Positions 17,244 to 25,839 of a stretch of 64,000 bases of DNA are shown here, in pieces. Source of the stretch: Mesorhizobium australicum WSM2073 (GTDB taxonomy: Bacteria; Pseudomonadota; Alphaproteobacteria; Rhizobiales; Rhizobiaceae); NCBI RefSeq assembly GCF_000230995.2, contig NC_019973.1, positions 4,168,001-4,232,000 on the forward strand, written 5' to 3'. The notes under the pieces were generated by a model, which made no database searches, was not told the DNA's origin, and worked only from the letters and a program-made list of their open reading frames with translations. Each line of letters starts with the position of its first letter. Within the stretch, counting starts at the first letter, position 1. Made by a program: the position numbers and the translations under genes.

Positions 17244-17927
17244 TCAGTGTGCGGCGGCGCCGATCAACCTTTGCGCCAGATCGAGCGTCAACGCATCGAA
17301 ATGCGAGATCACCGCCGAGGGCTCGAACTCGCGCACATGACGGTCGGTGTAGCCGAAATCGACGGCGACGACAGGAATGCCGGCCGCCTTGGCGGTGTCG
17401 ATATCGGTTTGCGAATCGCCGACCATCAAGGCGCGGTGCGGATCACCGCCGGCGAGTTTGATGGTCTCGATCAGGTGGCGCGGATCGGGCTTGCGGAACG
17501 CGAACGTGTCCTGCCCGGCAATTGCCGCGAAATGCCTGGTCAAGCCGAGTGCTTCGATCAGCGCCAGCGAATTGGCCTGGTATTTGTTCGTGCAGATTGC
17601 CAGCAGATAGCCGGCCTTCTCAAAACGGGCAATCGCCTCGGTCACGCCGGGGTAGGGGCGGGATTTGCCCGGAATGTTGTCGGTGTAGTGATCGAGGAAC
17701 AGTTTCAGCAGCCGGTCGTGCTCCTCGACCTTGAGGGATCGTTGCTGCGCGGCATGCGCCCGTTCGATCATCACCCGGCCGCCATGGCCGACGAAGCGTT
17801 TGAAGCCGGCTTCGTCGACGGCCGATAGTTCGCTGGCCGCCAGGCTGTGGTTGAGGCTGTCGAGCAGGTCCGGCGCCGTGTCAATCAGCGTTCCATCGAG
17901 GTCGAACACGATGATCGGGCGAGTCAT
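17244..17927 (-). CDS. gph: Phosphoglycolate phosphatase (HAD superfamily)
   Basis: 227 residues with all HAD motifs: DLDGT at residues 9-13 (D9 nucleophile, D11 acid), Thr in CTNK, Lys in FRKPDP and the acidic pair in MVGDSQTDID. The cap helix region and length fit Gph, which hydrolyses 2-phosphoglycolate formed during repair of oxidised DNA ends and from oxygenase side reactions. It is divergent from rpiA. The substrate is predicted from similarity; other small phosphate esters are possible. Confidence 0.88.
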   Translation of the reverse strand: MTRPIIVFDLDGTLIDTAPDLLDSLNHSLAASELSAVDEAGFKRFVGHGGRVMIERAHAAQQRSLKVEEHDRLLKLFLDHYTDNIPGKSRPYPGVTEAIARFEKAGYLLAICTNKYQANSLALIEALGLTRHFAAIAGQDTFAFRKPDPRHLIETIKLAGGDPHRALMVGDSQTDIDTAKAAGIPVVAVDFGYTDRHVREFEPSAVISHFDALTLDLAQRLIGAAAH

Positions 17928-18053
17928 GATCCATCCTGCGCAGGTTTGTGCATGGCAGGCGATAACGGCTGCGACGCGTTAAGGCAAGCAGACCGGCGGG
18001 GCGGCTGCCAAGGGCTTTGACCCGGCCTGCAAAAATGCTAGGAGCCGAAAACG

Positions 18054-18155
18054 CTAAAGCGCGTCGCGTCGAAACAGACTCATGCGGCGCGCTTCAGGTC
18101 TTTCTTTCATGCATGTCGTTTTCCCAAAGCCGAGGTCATTTTGGGCGACATGCAT
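18054..18155 (+). repeat. Rhizobial composite palindromic repeat (two adjacent hairpins)
   Basis: The first imperfect hairpin pairs CTAAAGCGCGTCGCGT (18054-18069) with 18082-18097. The second pairs ATGCATGTCG (18109-18118) with CGACATGCAT (18146-18155), with inner CCCAAA and TTTGGG also complementary. This arrangement resembles the intergenic mosaic repeats of rhizobial genomes (RIME-like, from memory). It lies immediately upstream of rpiA and its last ATG is in frame with it, so it may supply leader sequence. Confidence 0.7.
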
Positions 18156-18179
18156 TCGGTTTCGGGGCAGCAAAGCAGC

Positions 18180-18911
18180 ATGGATGCGAGGCAATTGAAG
18201 GTCGAGGCCGCGCGGGCGGCCCTTGCCCATGTCAGCGACGGCATGCGGCTCGGCATCGGAACCGGCACCACTGCCGAGGAGTTCGTGCGGCTGCTTGCCG
18301 ACAAGGTCGCCACCGGCATGACCATAACAGGCGTGCCGACCTCTGAACGCACTGCTGCGCTGTGCCGCGAACTCGGCGTGCCGCTGTCGACGCTGGAGGA
18401 AACGCCTGAGCTCGATCTCACCGTCGACGGTGCCGACGAGGTCGACCCGGAGCTGACATTGATCAAGGGCGGCGGCGGGGCGCTGCTGCGCGAGAAGATC
18501 GTGGCCGCGGCCTCGCAGCGCATGATCGTCATCGCAGACCGATCGAAGATGGTCGAGACACTCGGCCGGTTTCCGCTTCCAATCGAAGTCAACCAGTTCG
18601 GCCTGCGCGCGACCGAGATCGCCGTGGTCATGGCGGCTGGAAATCTCGGCCTTTCGGGTCCGGTGACATTGAGGATGACGGGACGCCAGCCTTTTGTTAC
18701 AGACGGCGGCCATTTTATCCTCGATGCATCTTTTGGCCGCATTCCGGATACAAGAGCGCTTTCGAATGCTCTCCACGCCATTCCTGGCGTGGTCGAGCAT
18801 GGTCTTTTCATCGGGCTGGCGTCAGCGGCCATCATCGCCGGCGGCGACGGTATCCAAACTGTCCATGCCGCCCGAAAACCAGGGAGTTCTACCGATCATG
18901 ATGTTGCATAA
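18180..18911 (+). CDS. rpiA: Ribose-5-phosphate isomerase A
   Basis: 243 residues from the ATG at 18180. An in-frame ATG at 18150 belongs to the palindromic repeat and is judged a spurious extension, though no start has a strong ribosome site. Signature motifs are [11 protein letters not shown] near residue 22, the active-site DGADEVDPE and [11 protein letters not shown]. The enzyme interconverts ribose 5-phosphate and ribulose 5-phosphate in the pentose phosphate pathway. The last 14 bases overlap the start of the DUF2059 gene. The gph / rpiA-DUF2059-gor order is common in Rhizobiales. Confidence 0.95.
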   Translation: MDARQLKVEAARAALAHVSDGMRLGIGTGTTAEEFVRLLADKVATGMTITGVPTSERTAALCRELGVPLSTLEETPELDLTVDGADEVDPELTLIKGGGGALLREKIVAAASQRMIVIADRSKMVETLGRFPLPIEVNQFGLRATEIAVVMAAGNLGLSGPVTLRMTGRQPFVTDGGHFILDASFGRIPDTRALSNALHAIPGVVEHGLFIGLASAAIIAGGDGIQTVHAARKPGSSTDHDVA

Positions 18912-19512
18912 CCGGGTTCGCCGTCTTTCCGTCCTTGTGGCGGCTTCGGCCGTCTTCGCGTTCTCCTCGCCTGTCTTCGCGCAGGACGTCACGGAATCGC
19001 ATCTGAAGGCCGCACGCGCCGCGGTCGCCGCGATCCACGCGACCGACCCGTTCGACAACATCCTGCCGCAGGCCGCCGCGGCGCTCGAATCGCAGCTTAT
19101 CCAGAAGAACCCGGACATGCAGGAACTGATCGGCAAGACGATCAACGAGAAGGCGCTGGCGATGGCCTCACGCCGTGCGGATCTCGAGAAGGAAGCGGCT
19201 CTTGCCTATGCGAAGGTGTTTTCCGAAAAGGAACTCTCCGACATCGCGGCTTTCTACAGCTCCGAGTCCGGCAAGAAGCTGCTCGACAGCGGCCCGACCG
19301 TGACGCGTGACCTCGTCAAGGCCGCCGACATCTGGCAGAACGGCGTCGCGCGCGATCTCGCCCAGCAAGTCGGCGAGACTCTGGCAGCGGCGGCAAAAGC
19401 CAAGGCGCCGGCCGCACCCGCCGATGCAACCGCGCCCGCGGACGGTGCTGCTCCTGCGGATGGCGCGGCCCCCGCCGACGGTTCTGCGCCGTCGGACGGC
19501 ACGCAGAACTGA
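18898..19512 (+). CDS. Exported DUF2059 protein with Ala-Pro-Asp-Gly repeat tail
   Basis: 204 residues from the ATG at 18898 (AGGGAG upstream), overlapping the rpiA stop. Residues 1-28 form a signal peptide ending VFAQ. The DUF2059 domain follows, with the conserved [36 protein letters not shown] pattern. The last 35 residues are a low-complexity run of APADG/APSDG units. DUF2059 proteins are periplasmic and of unknown role. Its position between rpiA and gor is conserved in the order. A terminator follows. Confidence 0.85.
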   Translation: MMLHNRVRRLSVLVAASAVFAFSSPVFAQDVTESHLKAARAAVAAIHATDPFDNILPQAAAALESQLIQKNPDMQELIGKTINEKALAMASRRADLEKEAALAYAKVFSEKELSDIAAFYSSESGKKLLDSGPTVTRDLVKAADIWQNGVARDLAQQVGETLAAAAKAKAPAAPADATAPADGAAPADGAAPADGSAPSDGTQN

Positions 19513-19547
19513 TCGTGATCTTTCCGACGGCCTCGCGGCCATCTGTG

Positions 19548-19574
19548 AAGCCCGGCTTGTCCGGGCTTTTCTTT
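19548..19574 (+). terminator. Rho-independent terminator after DUF2059 gene
   Basis: AAGCCCGG and CCGGGCTT form an eight-base stem with a five-base loop, followed by TTCTTTT. It lies 36 bases past the stop and separates the rpiA-DUF2059 unit from gor. Confidence 0.85.
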
Positions 19575-19628
19575 TGACGGTTTGCGGCCTACCTGTCAGT
19601 CGCATTTTGGCGTTCAAGGAGCCGCTTC

Positions 19629-21020
19629 ATGGCCGGTTATGACTACGACCTCTTCGTCATCGGCGGCGGCTCCGGAGGGGTGAGGGCGGCGCGGGTCGCG
19701 GCAGCGCTCGGCAAACGCGTTGGCATTGCCGAAGAATACCGTTTCGGTGGCACCTGCGTCATCAGGGGCTGCGTGCCGAAGAAGCTCTATGTCTATGCCT
19801 CGCAATTTCCCGAGCATTTCGCCGACGCCGCCGGCTATGGCTGGACAGTGCCGGAAGCCAGTTTCGACTGGCAGACGCTGGTCGCCAACAAGGACCGCGA
19901 GATCAGCCGGCTGGAAGCGATCTACAAGAAGAATGTCGAGGGTTCGGGTGGCGAGACGTTTCACACGCGGGCGATGATCGTCGACCCGCACGTGATCCAC
20001 CTCCTGAGCGAGGACCGCACCGTCACCGCCGATCAGATCCTGATCGCCACCGGCGGCCGTCCGGCAGCGCATCCGGCGCTGCCCGGCCACGAACACTGCA
20101 TCTTTTCCAACGAGGCTTTCGACCTCAAGGAACTGCCAAAGGCGATCATGATTGAGGGCGGCGGCTATATCGCGGTCGAGTTCGCCAACATCTTCCATGG
20201 CCTCGGCGTAGACACCACACTGGTCTATCGCGGCAAGGAAATCCTCGGCCGCTTCGACATGGACCTGCGGCGCACGCTGCATGAGACGATGGAGAAGAAG
20301 GGGATAAAGATCCTTTGCCATTCCGTCTCCGAATCGGTCAGCAAGCGGCCGGACGGACGGCTCGACGCGCAGCTCATCGGGGGGCAGGTGCTGACGGTCG
20401 ATCAGGTGATGCTGGCCATCGGCCGCATCCCCAACACCGAGAATATGGGCTTGGAAGGCATAGGCCTCGATATGACCGCCGCGACCGGTGCGATCAAGGT
20501 CGACCCGTATTCCTGCACCAGCATCGACAATATCTGGGCGATCGGCGATGTCACCAACCGCGTGCAGCTGACCCCGGTGGCGATTCACGAAGCCATGTGC
20601 TTCGTCGAGACGGCCTTCAAGGACAATCCGACGGCGCCCGACCACGACACGATCGCAACGGCTGTCTTCTCGCAACCGGAAATCGGCACGGTCGGCCTGT
20701 CGGAAGACGAAGCCGTAAAGCGCTTCGCCGATGTCGAAATCTACCGCGCCAGCTTCCGGCCGATGCGGCACACGCTGTCGGGCCGTGACGAAAAGATGCT
20801 GATAAAGCTGGTCGTCGATGGCGCTTCGCGCAGGGTTCTCGGCGCCCACATATTGGGGCCGGATGCCGGCGAAATGGCACAGCTGCTCGGCATCCCCCTG
20901 AAGGCCGGACTGACCAAGGACGACTTCGACCGCACAATGGCCGTGCACCCGACCGCCTCCGAAGAGCTCGTCACCATGTACAAGCCGACCTATCGAGTGA
21001 AGGACGGCGAGCGCGTCTGA
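19629..21020 (+). CDS. gor: Glutathione-disulfide reductase
   Basis: 463 residues. The FAD site VIGGGSGGVRAARVAA is at the start, the redox-active disulfide is in GGTCVIRGCVPKK, the NADPH domain around IEGGGYIAVEFA, and the dimer-interface HPTASEE with the catalytic His is near the end. The C-x4-C spacing and length fit glutathione reductase rather than lipoamide dehydrogenase or mercuric reductase. It keeps glutathione reduced in the cytoplasm. The start has AAGGAG nearby (CAAGGAGCCGCTTC). Confidence 0.95.
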   Translation: MAGYDYDLFVIGGGSGGVRAARVAAALGKRVGIAEEYRFGGTCVIRGCVPKKLYVYASQFPEHFADAAGYGWTVPEASFDWQTLVANKDREISRLEAIYKKNVEGSGGETFHTRAMIVDPHVIHLLSEDRTVTADQILIATGGRPAAHPALPGHEHCIFSNEAFDLKELPKAIMIEGGGYIAVEFANIFHGLGVDTTLVYRGKEILGRFDMDLRRTLHETMEKKGIKILCHSVSESVSKRPDGRLDAQLIGGQVLTVDQVMLAIGRIPNTENMGLEGIGLDMTAATGAIKVDPYSCTSIDNIWAIGDVTNRVQLTPVAIHEAMCFVETAFKDNPTAPDHDTIATAVFSQPEIGTVGLSEDEAVKRFADVEIYRASFRPMRHTLSGRDEKMLIKLVVDGASRRVLGAHILGPDAGEMAQLLGIPLKAGLTKDDFDRTMAVHPTASEELVTMYKPTYRVKDGERV

Positions 21021-21077
21021 CGTCGCCTGACGCGGCGCTGCCGCCGCCAGCCACGGCCGGCGGCGGCAGTCGAACCG

Positions 21078-22442
21078 CTACAGCAAGGTGCCGCGCAGGA
21101 TGACGAGCGCCACCGAGAAATAGATCACCAGTCCGGTGACATCGACCAGCGTGGCGACGAACGGTGCGGATGCACTGGCGGGGTCGAAACCGATCCGTTT
21201 CAGGGCGAAAGGCAGCATCGACCCCGACAGCGAACCGAAGGTGACGATGCCGACCAGTGCGGCACCAACGGTTGCGGCAATCAGCGGCCAGTGCGGGCCA
21301 TAGTCATAGAAGCCCGTATATTGCCATAGCGCGATGCGGCAGACGCCGACCACGCCCAGCATGGCGCCGAGCACGAGACCGGTAGGCAGTTCGCGCAGCG
21401 CCACCCGCCACCAGTCACGAAGGCCGATTTCGCGCAGCGCCAGCGCGCGGATGACCAGCGAGGTCGCCTGCGAGCCGGAATTGCCGCCGGAGCTCATGAT
21501 CAGCGGGATGAACAGCGTCAGCACGATCGCCTTCTCCAGCTCGCCCTCATAGCTTTGCATGGCATTGGCCGTCAGCATCTCGCTGATGAACAGCGCACAG
21601 AGCCAACCACCGCGCTTCTTGATCATGGCGAGAAAGCTCATCTTCATATACGGCTCGTCCAAAGCCTCCATGCCGCCAAAGCGATGCACGTCTTCGGTCG
21701 TCTCCTCAATCATCGTGTCGATGATGTCGTCGATGGTGACGATGCCGAGGATCTTGCCGTTGTCGACGACCGGGACGGCGAGCAGATCGTATTTGGAGAT
21801 CGTCTGCGCCAGGTGTTCACGATCCGTCAGCGGAGTGACCGTCACCGGCACGCGGTCCGGCGCTACCGACAGGATCGGGTCGTCAGGTTCACCGGTGATG
21901 AGCCGACGCAAGCCCGTCGACCCCACCAGGAGATTTGTCCGCGGATCGACGATGTAGATTGCATAGACGGTCTCGCGCGTCCGTTCGACCTTGCGGATGT
22001 ATTCGAGCGTGCGTCCGACGGTCCAGTCGGAGGGCACGCTGACGAACTCCGTCGTCATGATCGAGGCGGCGCTGCCTTCGGGATAGCCCAGAATGGAAAG
22101 CAGGGTGGCGCGCAGCGGCGGCGCCAGCGCACCGAGCAGCTCGGAGCGTGCCGGCTCGTCGAGCTCGCGCAGGATGTCGGCCGCGCGGTCGACGGACATG
22201 GCGGTGAGCAGCTTGCTCGCCTTGGGACGAGGCAGGGCCTCCGCCAGTTCGGGCGCGCCTTCGAGCTCAGGCTGGTCGAAAATCTCGACCAGCCGTTCGA
22301 AGGGTACGGCGCAAAGCAGCTCCGTCGCGGTTTCGCGCGATTCATGGTTGAGCGCCTCGACAAGGTCGGCGACGTGATCATTGGCAAGGATGCGGGCGAT
22401 GGCGACGGCCTCGTCGTCCGCTACGGGGAAAAAATCGTTCAT
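21078..22442 (-). CDS. mgtE: Magnesium transporter MgtE
   Basis: 454 residues, the normal MgtE length. The amino-terminal helical domain (residues 20-130) is followed by two CBS domains (around SDWTVGRTLEYIRKVE and DLLAVPVVDNGKILGIVTIDDIIDT), a plug helix and five membrane segments with the pore signature SSGGNSGSQATSLVIRALA. It is a Mg2+-gated channel of the inner membrane: CBS domains sense cytoplasmic Mg2+. The 190-base upstream region folds into a hairpin-containing leader, described separately. Confidence 0.95.
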   Translation of the reverse strand: MNDFFPVADDEAVAIARILANDHVADLVEALNHESRETATELLCAVPFERLVEIFDQPELEGAPELAEALPRPKASKLLTAMSVDRAADILRELDEPARSELLGALAPPLRATLLSILGYPEGSAASIMTTEFVSVPSDWTVGRTLEYIRKVERTRETVYAIYIVDPRTNLLVGSTGLRRLITGEPDDPILSVAPDRVPVTVTPLTDREHLAQTISKYDLLAVPVVDNGKILGIVTIDDIIDTMIEETTEDVHRFGGMEALDEPYMKMSFLAMIKKRGGWLCALFISEMLTANAMQSYEGELEKAIVLTLFIPLIMSSGGNSGSQATSLVIRALALREIGLRDWWRVALRELPTGLVLGAMLGVVGVCRIALWQYTGFYDYGPHWPLIAATVGAALVGIVTFGSLSGSMLPFALKRIGFDPASASAPFVATLVDVTGLVIYFSVALVILRGTLL

Positions 22443-22480
22443 GGCTCACTCCTTGCCGTCCGGCAGGACATGAACCATTC

Positions 22481-22547
22481 AGGTCACGTCTAGGCGGACG
22501 GCGGTTGCGTTCGACTGTGACTGTCGCCAGGCATGGCGCGGTGACCT
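22481..22547 (-). promoter_or_regulatory. Structured leader of mgtE, possible RNA regulator
   Basis: In the mgtE message direction AGGTCAC (revcomp of 22541-22547) pairs exactly with GTGACCT (revcomp of 22481-22487), closing a roughly 67-base domain with an inner hairpin CGCCA/TGGCG at 22525-22538. No known Mg riboswitch consensus was recognised. Mg2+-responsive leaders control mgtE in other bacteria, so this is a candidate only. Confidence 0.35.
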
Positions 22548-22681
22548 TTCTGCTTGCGGGTTCGCTTTTAACTGCTGCAAGCCGGCGCAACATAGGAGCG
22601 CGCCTTGCCGAGTCAATCGCGGTGAGGAAGGAAAACAGTGTCGAACGGCCCTGATCGCGAGACTGTGATCACCGTGGATCG

Positions 22682-22705
22682 GTCACCGTTGCAAGCCACG
22701 GTGAC
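22682..22705 (-). terminator. Hairpin past the end of the SbmA-like transporter gene
   Basis: GTCACCGT and ACGGTGAC pair perfectly over eight bases around an eight-base loop, eight bases beyond the transporter stop. It lacks a T run, so it may be a processing or Rho-dependent end. Confidence 0.4.
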
Positions 22706-22712
22706 ATCAGCG

Positions 22713-24605
22713 TTATTTCTGCTTCAGCCGGCGCGAGAAACGCGTCCATTTGTCCTCGACCGGCCTTGGCTGGGCCAGGATCGTGGTGAGTTCCAGCGGC
22801 AGGCTCGGGGCAAGCGGCTTCTTCGTGGCGACGCCATCGGCGATCAGGACCATCGAGTGGTAGAACTCGGTCCCGGCGGCAGATCTCGGTGCCACGGCTT
22901 CGTGCATGACACTGATCACCGTCACATCAGGGCAGTTGTCCTTGATGGCCTGGTGGAAGGCGATCTTGCCATCAGGGTCGAGAGCCCCGGTGGCCTCGTC
23001 AAGGAACAGCAGGCCCGGTTGCTGCAGGATGATACGAGCCACCACCAGTTTCTGCTTCTGGCCGCCCGACAGGACCTGATCCCAGCTCTTGCCCTCGCGG
23101 CTTTCATTGGCCATGTGTTCGATGAAATCGCCAAGGCCAGCCTTGTGCAGTGCCGACGCGACCTGGGTATCGCCGTGGTCGCCTTCGGAGCCTGGTAGGC
23201 AGACCAGCTGTTTCAGCGACACCTGCGGCAGCTTGACCTCCTGGGCGGCATAGAAGCTCTTGACGCCCTCGGGGAAGACGATGGTGCCGCGGCCATAAGG
23301 CCACAGGCCGTTGATCGCCTTGATCAGCGAGGTCTTGCCGCACCCGGATTCGCCTTTCAGGAAGGTCCATTCGCCGCGCCGGAAGCGCAGGTTGGCGGAA
23401 CTGAGGAATGGTGTCGCATCCTCACCCTGATGCGCCAGCTCCAGCTTCTGGATGGTCAGACCGAAGACCGGATTCTGGCTGGCGTAGTGGAAGTCGGAAC
23501 GGCCGCTCTGGCTGTAAAATTCCTGCGGGTGCTGGACTTTCTCGATCGCGTTGGCGAGCTCCGTCACGCGCTGGCTGTTGGCGCGCAGCGTCGCGATGGC
23601 GGGCATGACATGAATGAACCAGGAACACTGGCTGATGAGCTGGGCGACCATTTCGGAGCCGGTGATGTAGCCTTTATAGTCCAAGCGGCTGTGGATGAAC
23701 GGCACAAGGCCTGGAGCATAGGCGACGATACGGGCGCCGACGAAGTTGTAGATCAGCTCGAACGACATATAGCTGGTGTTGACGACATTCAGCCGCCCCC
23801 AGGTGCGATCGATGTCGACATAGAGCCGGTCGTGCATCCTCTTCTGCACGCCCTCGCCATGCGAGGCGGCGACATGGAAGCTGCGGCGCAGGAACGTCGT
23901 CAGTTCGCTACGATAACTTCCCTCGGCCTTCTGCATGCGAATGTTGAGACGTTCCAGCAGGCTGCCGAGCTTGACGGCGATCCAGGTGTTGAGGGGGACG
24001 TAAGTGGCAACCGCGAGAAGGGCGAGAACAGCGCTGCCATAGCTGCCAAGGAACTCCAGGCCTTTGACCTCCACTGACGACTGCAACAGGTTCTGGCCTA
24101 TAAAGTAGAGCGAAGTCGCCAGCCCCAGCACGCCCATGGCGAGGCCGATCGCACCGCCGGTCATGTCCTTGATCGATTCCTGGATGCGCTGGTCGACATT
24201 GTCGGGCGCAACGATGCCGCCGTCCGCGGAACCATGTTGAGCGTGAAAATGAGTATGGTTGCCGTCGAGCAAGGCCTGGTTGAATTGGTCGTTCAGCCAG
24301 CCGCGCCATTTGCGGTGCAAGGTTGCCGAGACGAGATTGCGCACGCCGGTGAAGCCGACGTCCTTGAGCATGACCAGCAGCACCAGTATGCCGGCGTTGG
24401 TCAGGATTGTCTCCAAGGGCCTGGTGTTGGCGGCATCGTGCAGGAAGGCGATCGAATTCACCAATTCGCCCGACGCCATGGCGAACCACACGCTGGCCTT
24501 GCTGGACAGCGCGGTGAGCAGGGCTATCACCAGCGTCAGCGCCCAGGCTTCCTTCCAGCGGTCCGAGATCCAGTAGGCTCGCACGAGCCCCCAGAAATTG
24601 CGCAT
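22713..24605 (-). CDS. SbmA/BacA-type ABC transporter with fused ATPase (YddA/Rv1819c class)
   Basis: About 630 residues. The amino half carries the SbmA/BacA-like membrane domain with several long helices (ALTLVIALLTALSS, NAGILVLLVMLKDVGF, LKGLEFLGSYGSAVLALL in pattern). The carboxyl half is an ABC ATPase with Walker A GESGCGKTS, signature LSGGQKQK and Walker B LLFLDEATGALDPD. The class moves peptides or cobalamin-like cargo across the inner membrane; in rhizobia the related BacA, which lacks an ATPase, matters for symbiosis and lipid A. The start is ambiguous: ATG at 24605 is taken, a TTG at 24710 would add 35 residues. Confidence 0.85.
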   Translation of the reverse strand: MRNFWGLVRAYWISDRWKEAWALTLVIALLTALSSKASVWFAMASGELVNSIAFLHDAANTRPLETILTNAGILVLLVMLKDVGFTGVRNLVSATLHRKWRGWLNDQFNQALLDGNHTHFHAQHGSADGGIVAPDNVDQRIQESIKDMTGGAIGLAMGVLGLATSLYFIGQNLLQSSVEVKGLEFLGSYGSAVLALLAVATYVPLNTWIAVKLGSLLERLNIRMQKAEGSYRSELTTFLRRSFHVAASHGEGVQKRMHDRLYVDIDRTWGRLNVVNTSYMSFELIYNFVGARIVAYAPGLVPFIHSRLDYKGYITGSEMVAQLISQCSWFIHVMPAIATLRANSQRVTELANAIEKVQHPQEFYSQSGRSDFHYASQNPVFGLTIQKLELAHQGEDATPFLSSANLRFRRGEWTFLKGESGCGKTSLIKAINGLWPYGRGTIVFPEGVKSFYAAQEVKLPQVSLKQLVCLPGSEGDHGDTQVASALHKAGLGDFIEHMANESREGKSWDQVLSGGQKQKLVVARIILQQPGLLFLDEATGALDPDGKIAFHQAIKDNCPDVTVISVMHEAVAPRSAAGTEFYHSMVLIADGVATKKPLAPSLPLELTTILAQPRPVEDKWTRFSRRLKQK

Positions 24606-25143
24606 CGAGGATACCGGCGTCAAATGCGACCGCCCTGCGGCGTCGCTGCGTAGTCCATCCGGTACTGACTCTTGCGATCGCCTGCCGATCCGAATCACGA
24701 TCCCGCCCAAACCTTTTTTGTTTTGTTACGGATGGTAACACCAATTGATCATTTTCCATTAATTTTTAAACCAGGCCTGTGGGATTGCTCTCGCGGCCGT
24801 TGCACTGAAGCAACAGATTGAAGATCGAATCGCCAGCAAAACGGTGGGCAGCGATCAGGAAATTTGATTGGTTTCAGCAGCTTGGACGCGGCGAACGGGG
24901 CTTTTGTCGATCTTCCCCTGGGGAAACCTGGTACACGGTTTCGTGACTCAAAAAATCATGAGGGCCGGGGTCGACGCCGCTTCCTTGCCGCGGCGAAGTC
25001 GCCAATATCGCATCGGAACAGCGGGAGTGCAGGATCGTTCTCTTGCCCATTCGTCAACCAAATGGGGGATCCGCACCGGCCCAATGGCAAGCGGCTCTTT
25101 CATCAGCTACGTCAAAATGGAGGAGAAGTGGCGTCCCCTGGCC
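24606..25143. other. Non-coding gap with no supported gene
   Basis: The 538 bases between the transporter start and the DsbA-like gene stop contain only short open frames with no family resemblance. The part near 24711-24790 is markedly AT-rich (TTTTTTGTTTTG and AATTTTTAAA stretches), as expected for a promoter feeding the reverse-strand transporter. I see no RNA gene, repeat or terminator I can support. Confidence 0.5.
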
Positions 25144-25824
25144 TCAGCCGGTTTTCTCCAACTCGCCACGCGCCTTGGCCGCCGCGACCTGACGGATCGC
25201 ATCGGCCAACGTGTCGGCATCCTGCGCACCCATCACGGCATATTTGTCCTCGAGCAGGAAGCACGGCACGCCTGTGATGCCCATGCGCGACGCGGTGGCG
25301 ATTTCCGTGCGAACCGCCTCGACATCAGCGTCACTCGGCAAGAGCGTTTCGACAACAGCGGCGTCCATGCCGGCCTCGCGGGCAGCTTCGACCAAGACGG
25401 TGTGGTCGCCGATATTGGCGCCTTCCTCGAAATTCAGCTGGAATAGGTGGCGCACCAGTCGGTTCTGGACGTCCTCGCCGGCGGCACCGGCCCAGCGGAT
25501 CAGCCGATGCGCGTCGAGTGTGTTCGGCGCCACCTTGATAGCGTCGAAGGCAAAGGAAATGCCTTCAGCTTCGCCAAGCGGTTCGATGCGAGCATGAATT
25601 TCGCGAATGCGCTCGTCGCTGCCGAACTTGGCCAGCATGTAGTCGTGGCGGTCCTTGCCTTGCGGCGGAATGGTTGGATCGAGTTGGAACGGCCGCCAGC
25701 GTATATGCACTTCGACATCGCCGGCCGCGGCGATCGCCTTGTCCAGCCGCTTCTGACCGATGAAGCACCACGGGCAGACGACGTCCGACACCACGTCGAC
25801 GGTTATGGCGTTCGCTTCGCTCAT
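25144..25824 (-). CDS. DsbA-family oxidoreductase (FrnE-like)
   Basis: 226 residues without a signal peptide, so probably cytoplasmic. The thioredoxin-fold active site is CPWC at residues 18-21, preceded by TVDVVSDVV. The helical insertion and the cis-Pro region ITGVPCFLLEDKYAVMGAQ are those of FrnE/DsbA-like 2-hydroxychromene isomerase relatives. Such proteins shuffle disulfides and help in oxidative stress. It lies 15 bases downstream of the oligopeptide-type binding protein gene on the same strand, probably in its operon. Confidence 0.88.
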   Translation of the reverse strand: MSEANAITVDVVSDVVCPWCFIGQKRLDKAIAAAGDVEVHIRWRPFQLDPTIPPQGKDRHDYMLAKFGSDERIREIHARIEPLGEAEGISFAFDAIKVAPNTLDAHRLIRWAGAAGEDVQNRLVRHLFQLNFEEGANIGDHTVLVEAAREAGMDAAVVETLLPSDADVEAVRTEIATASRMGITGVPCFLLEDKYAVMGAQDADTLADAIRQVAAAKARGELEKTG

Positions 25825-25839
25825 CTCGATCTCCGGACT

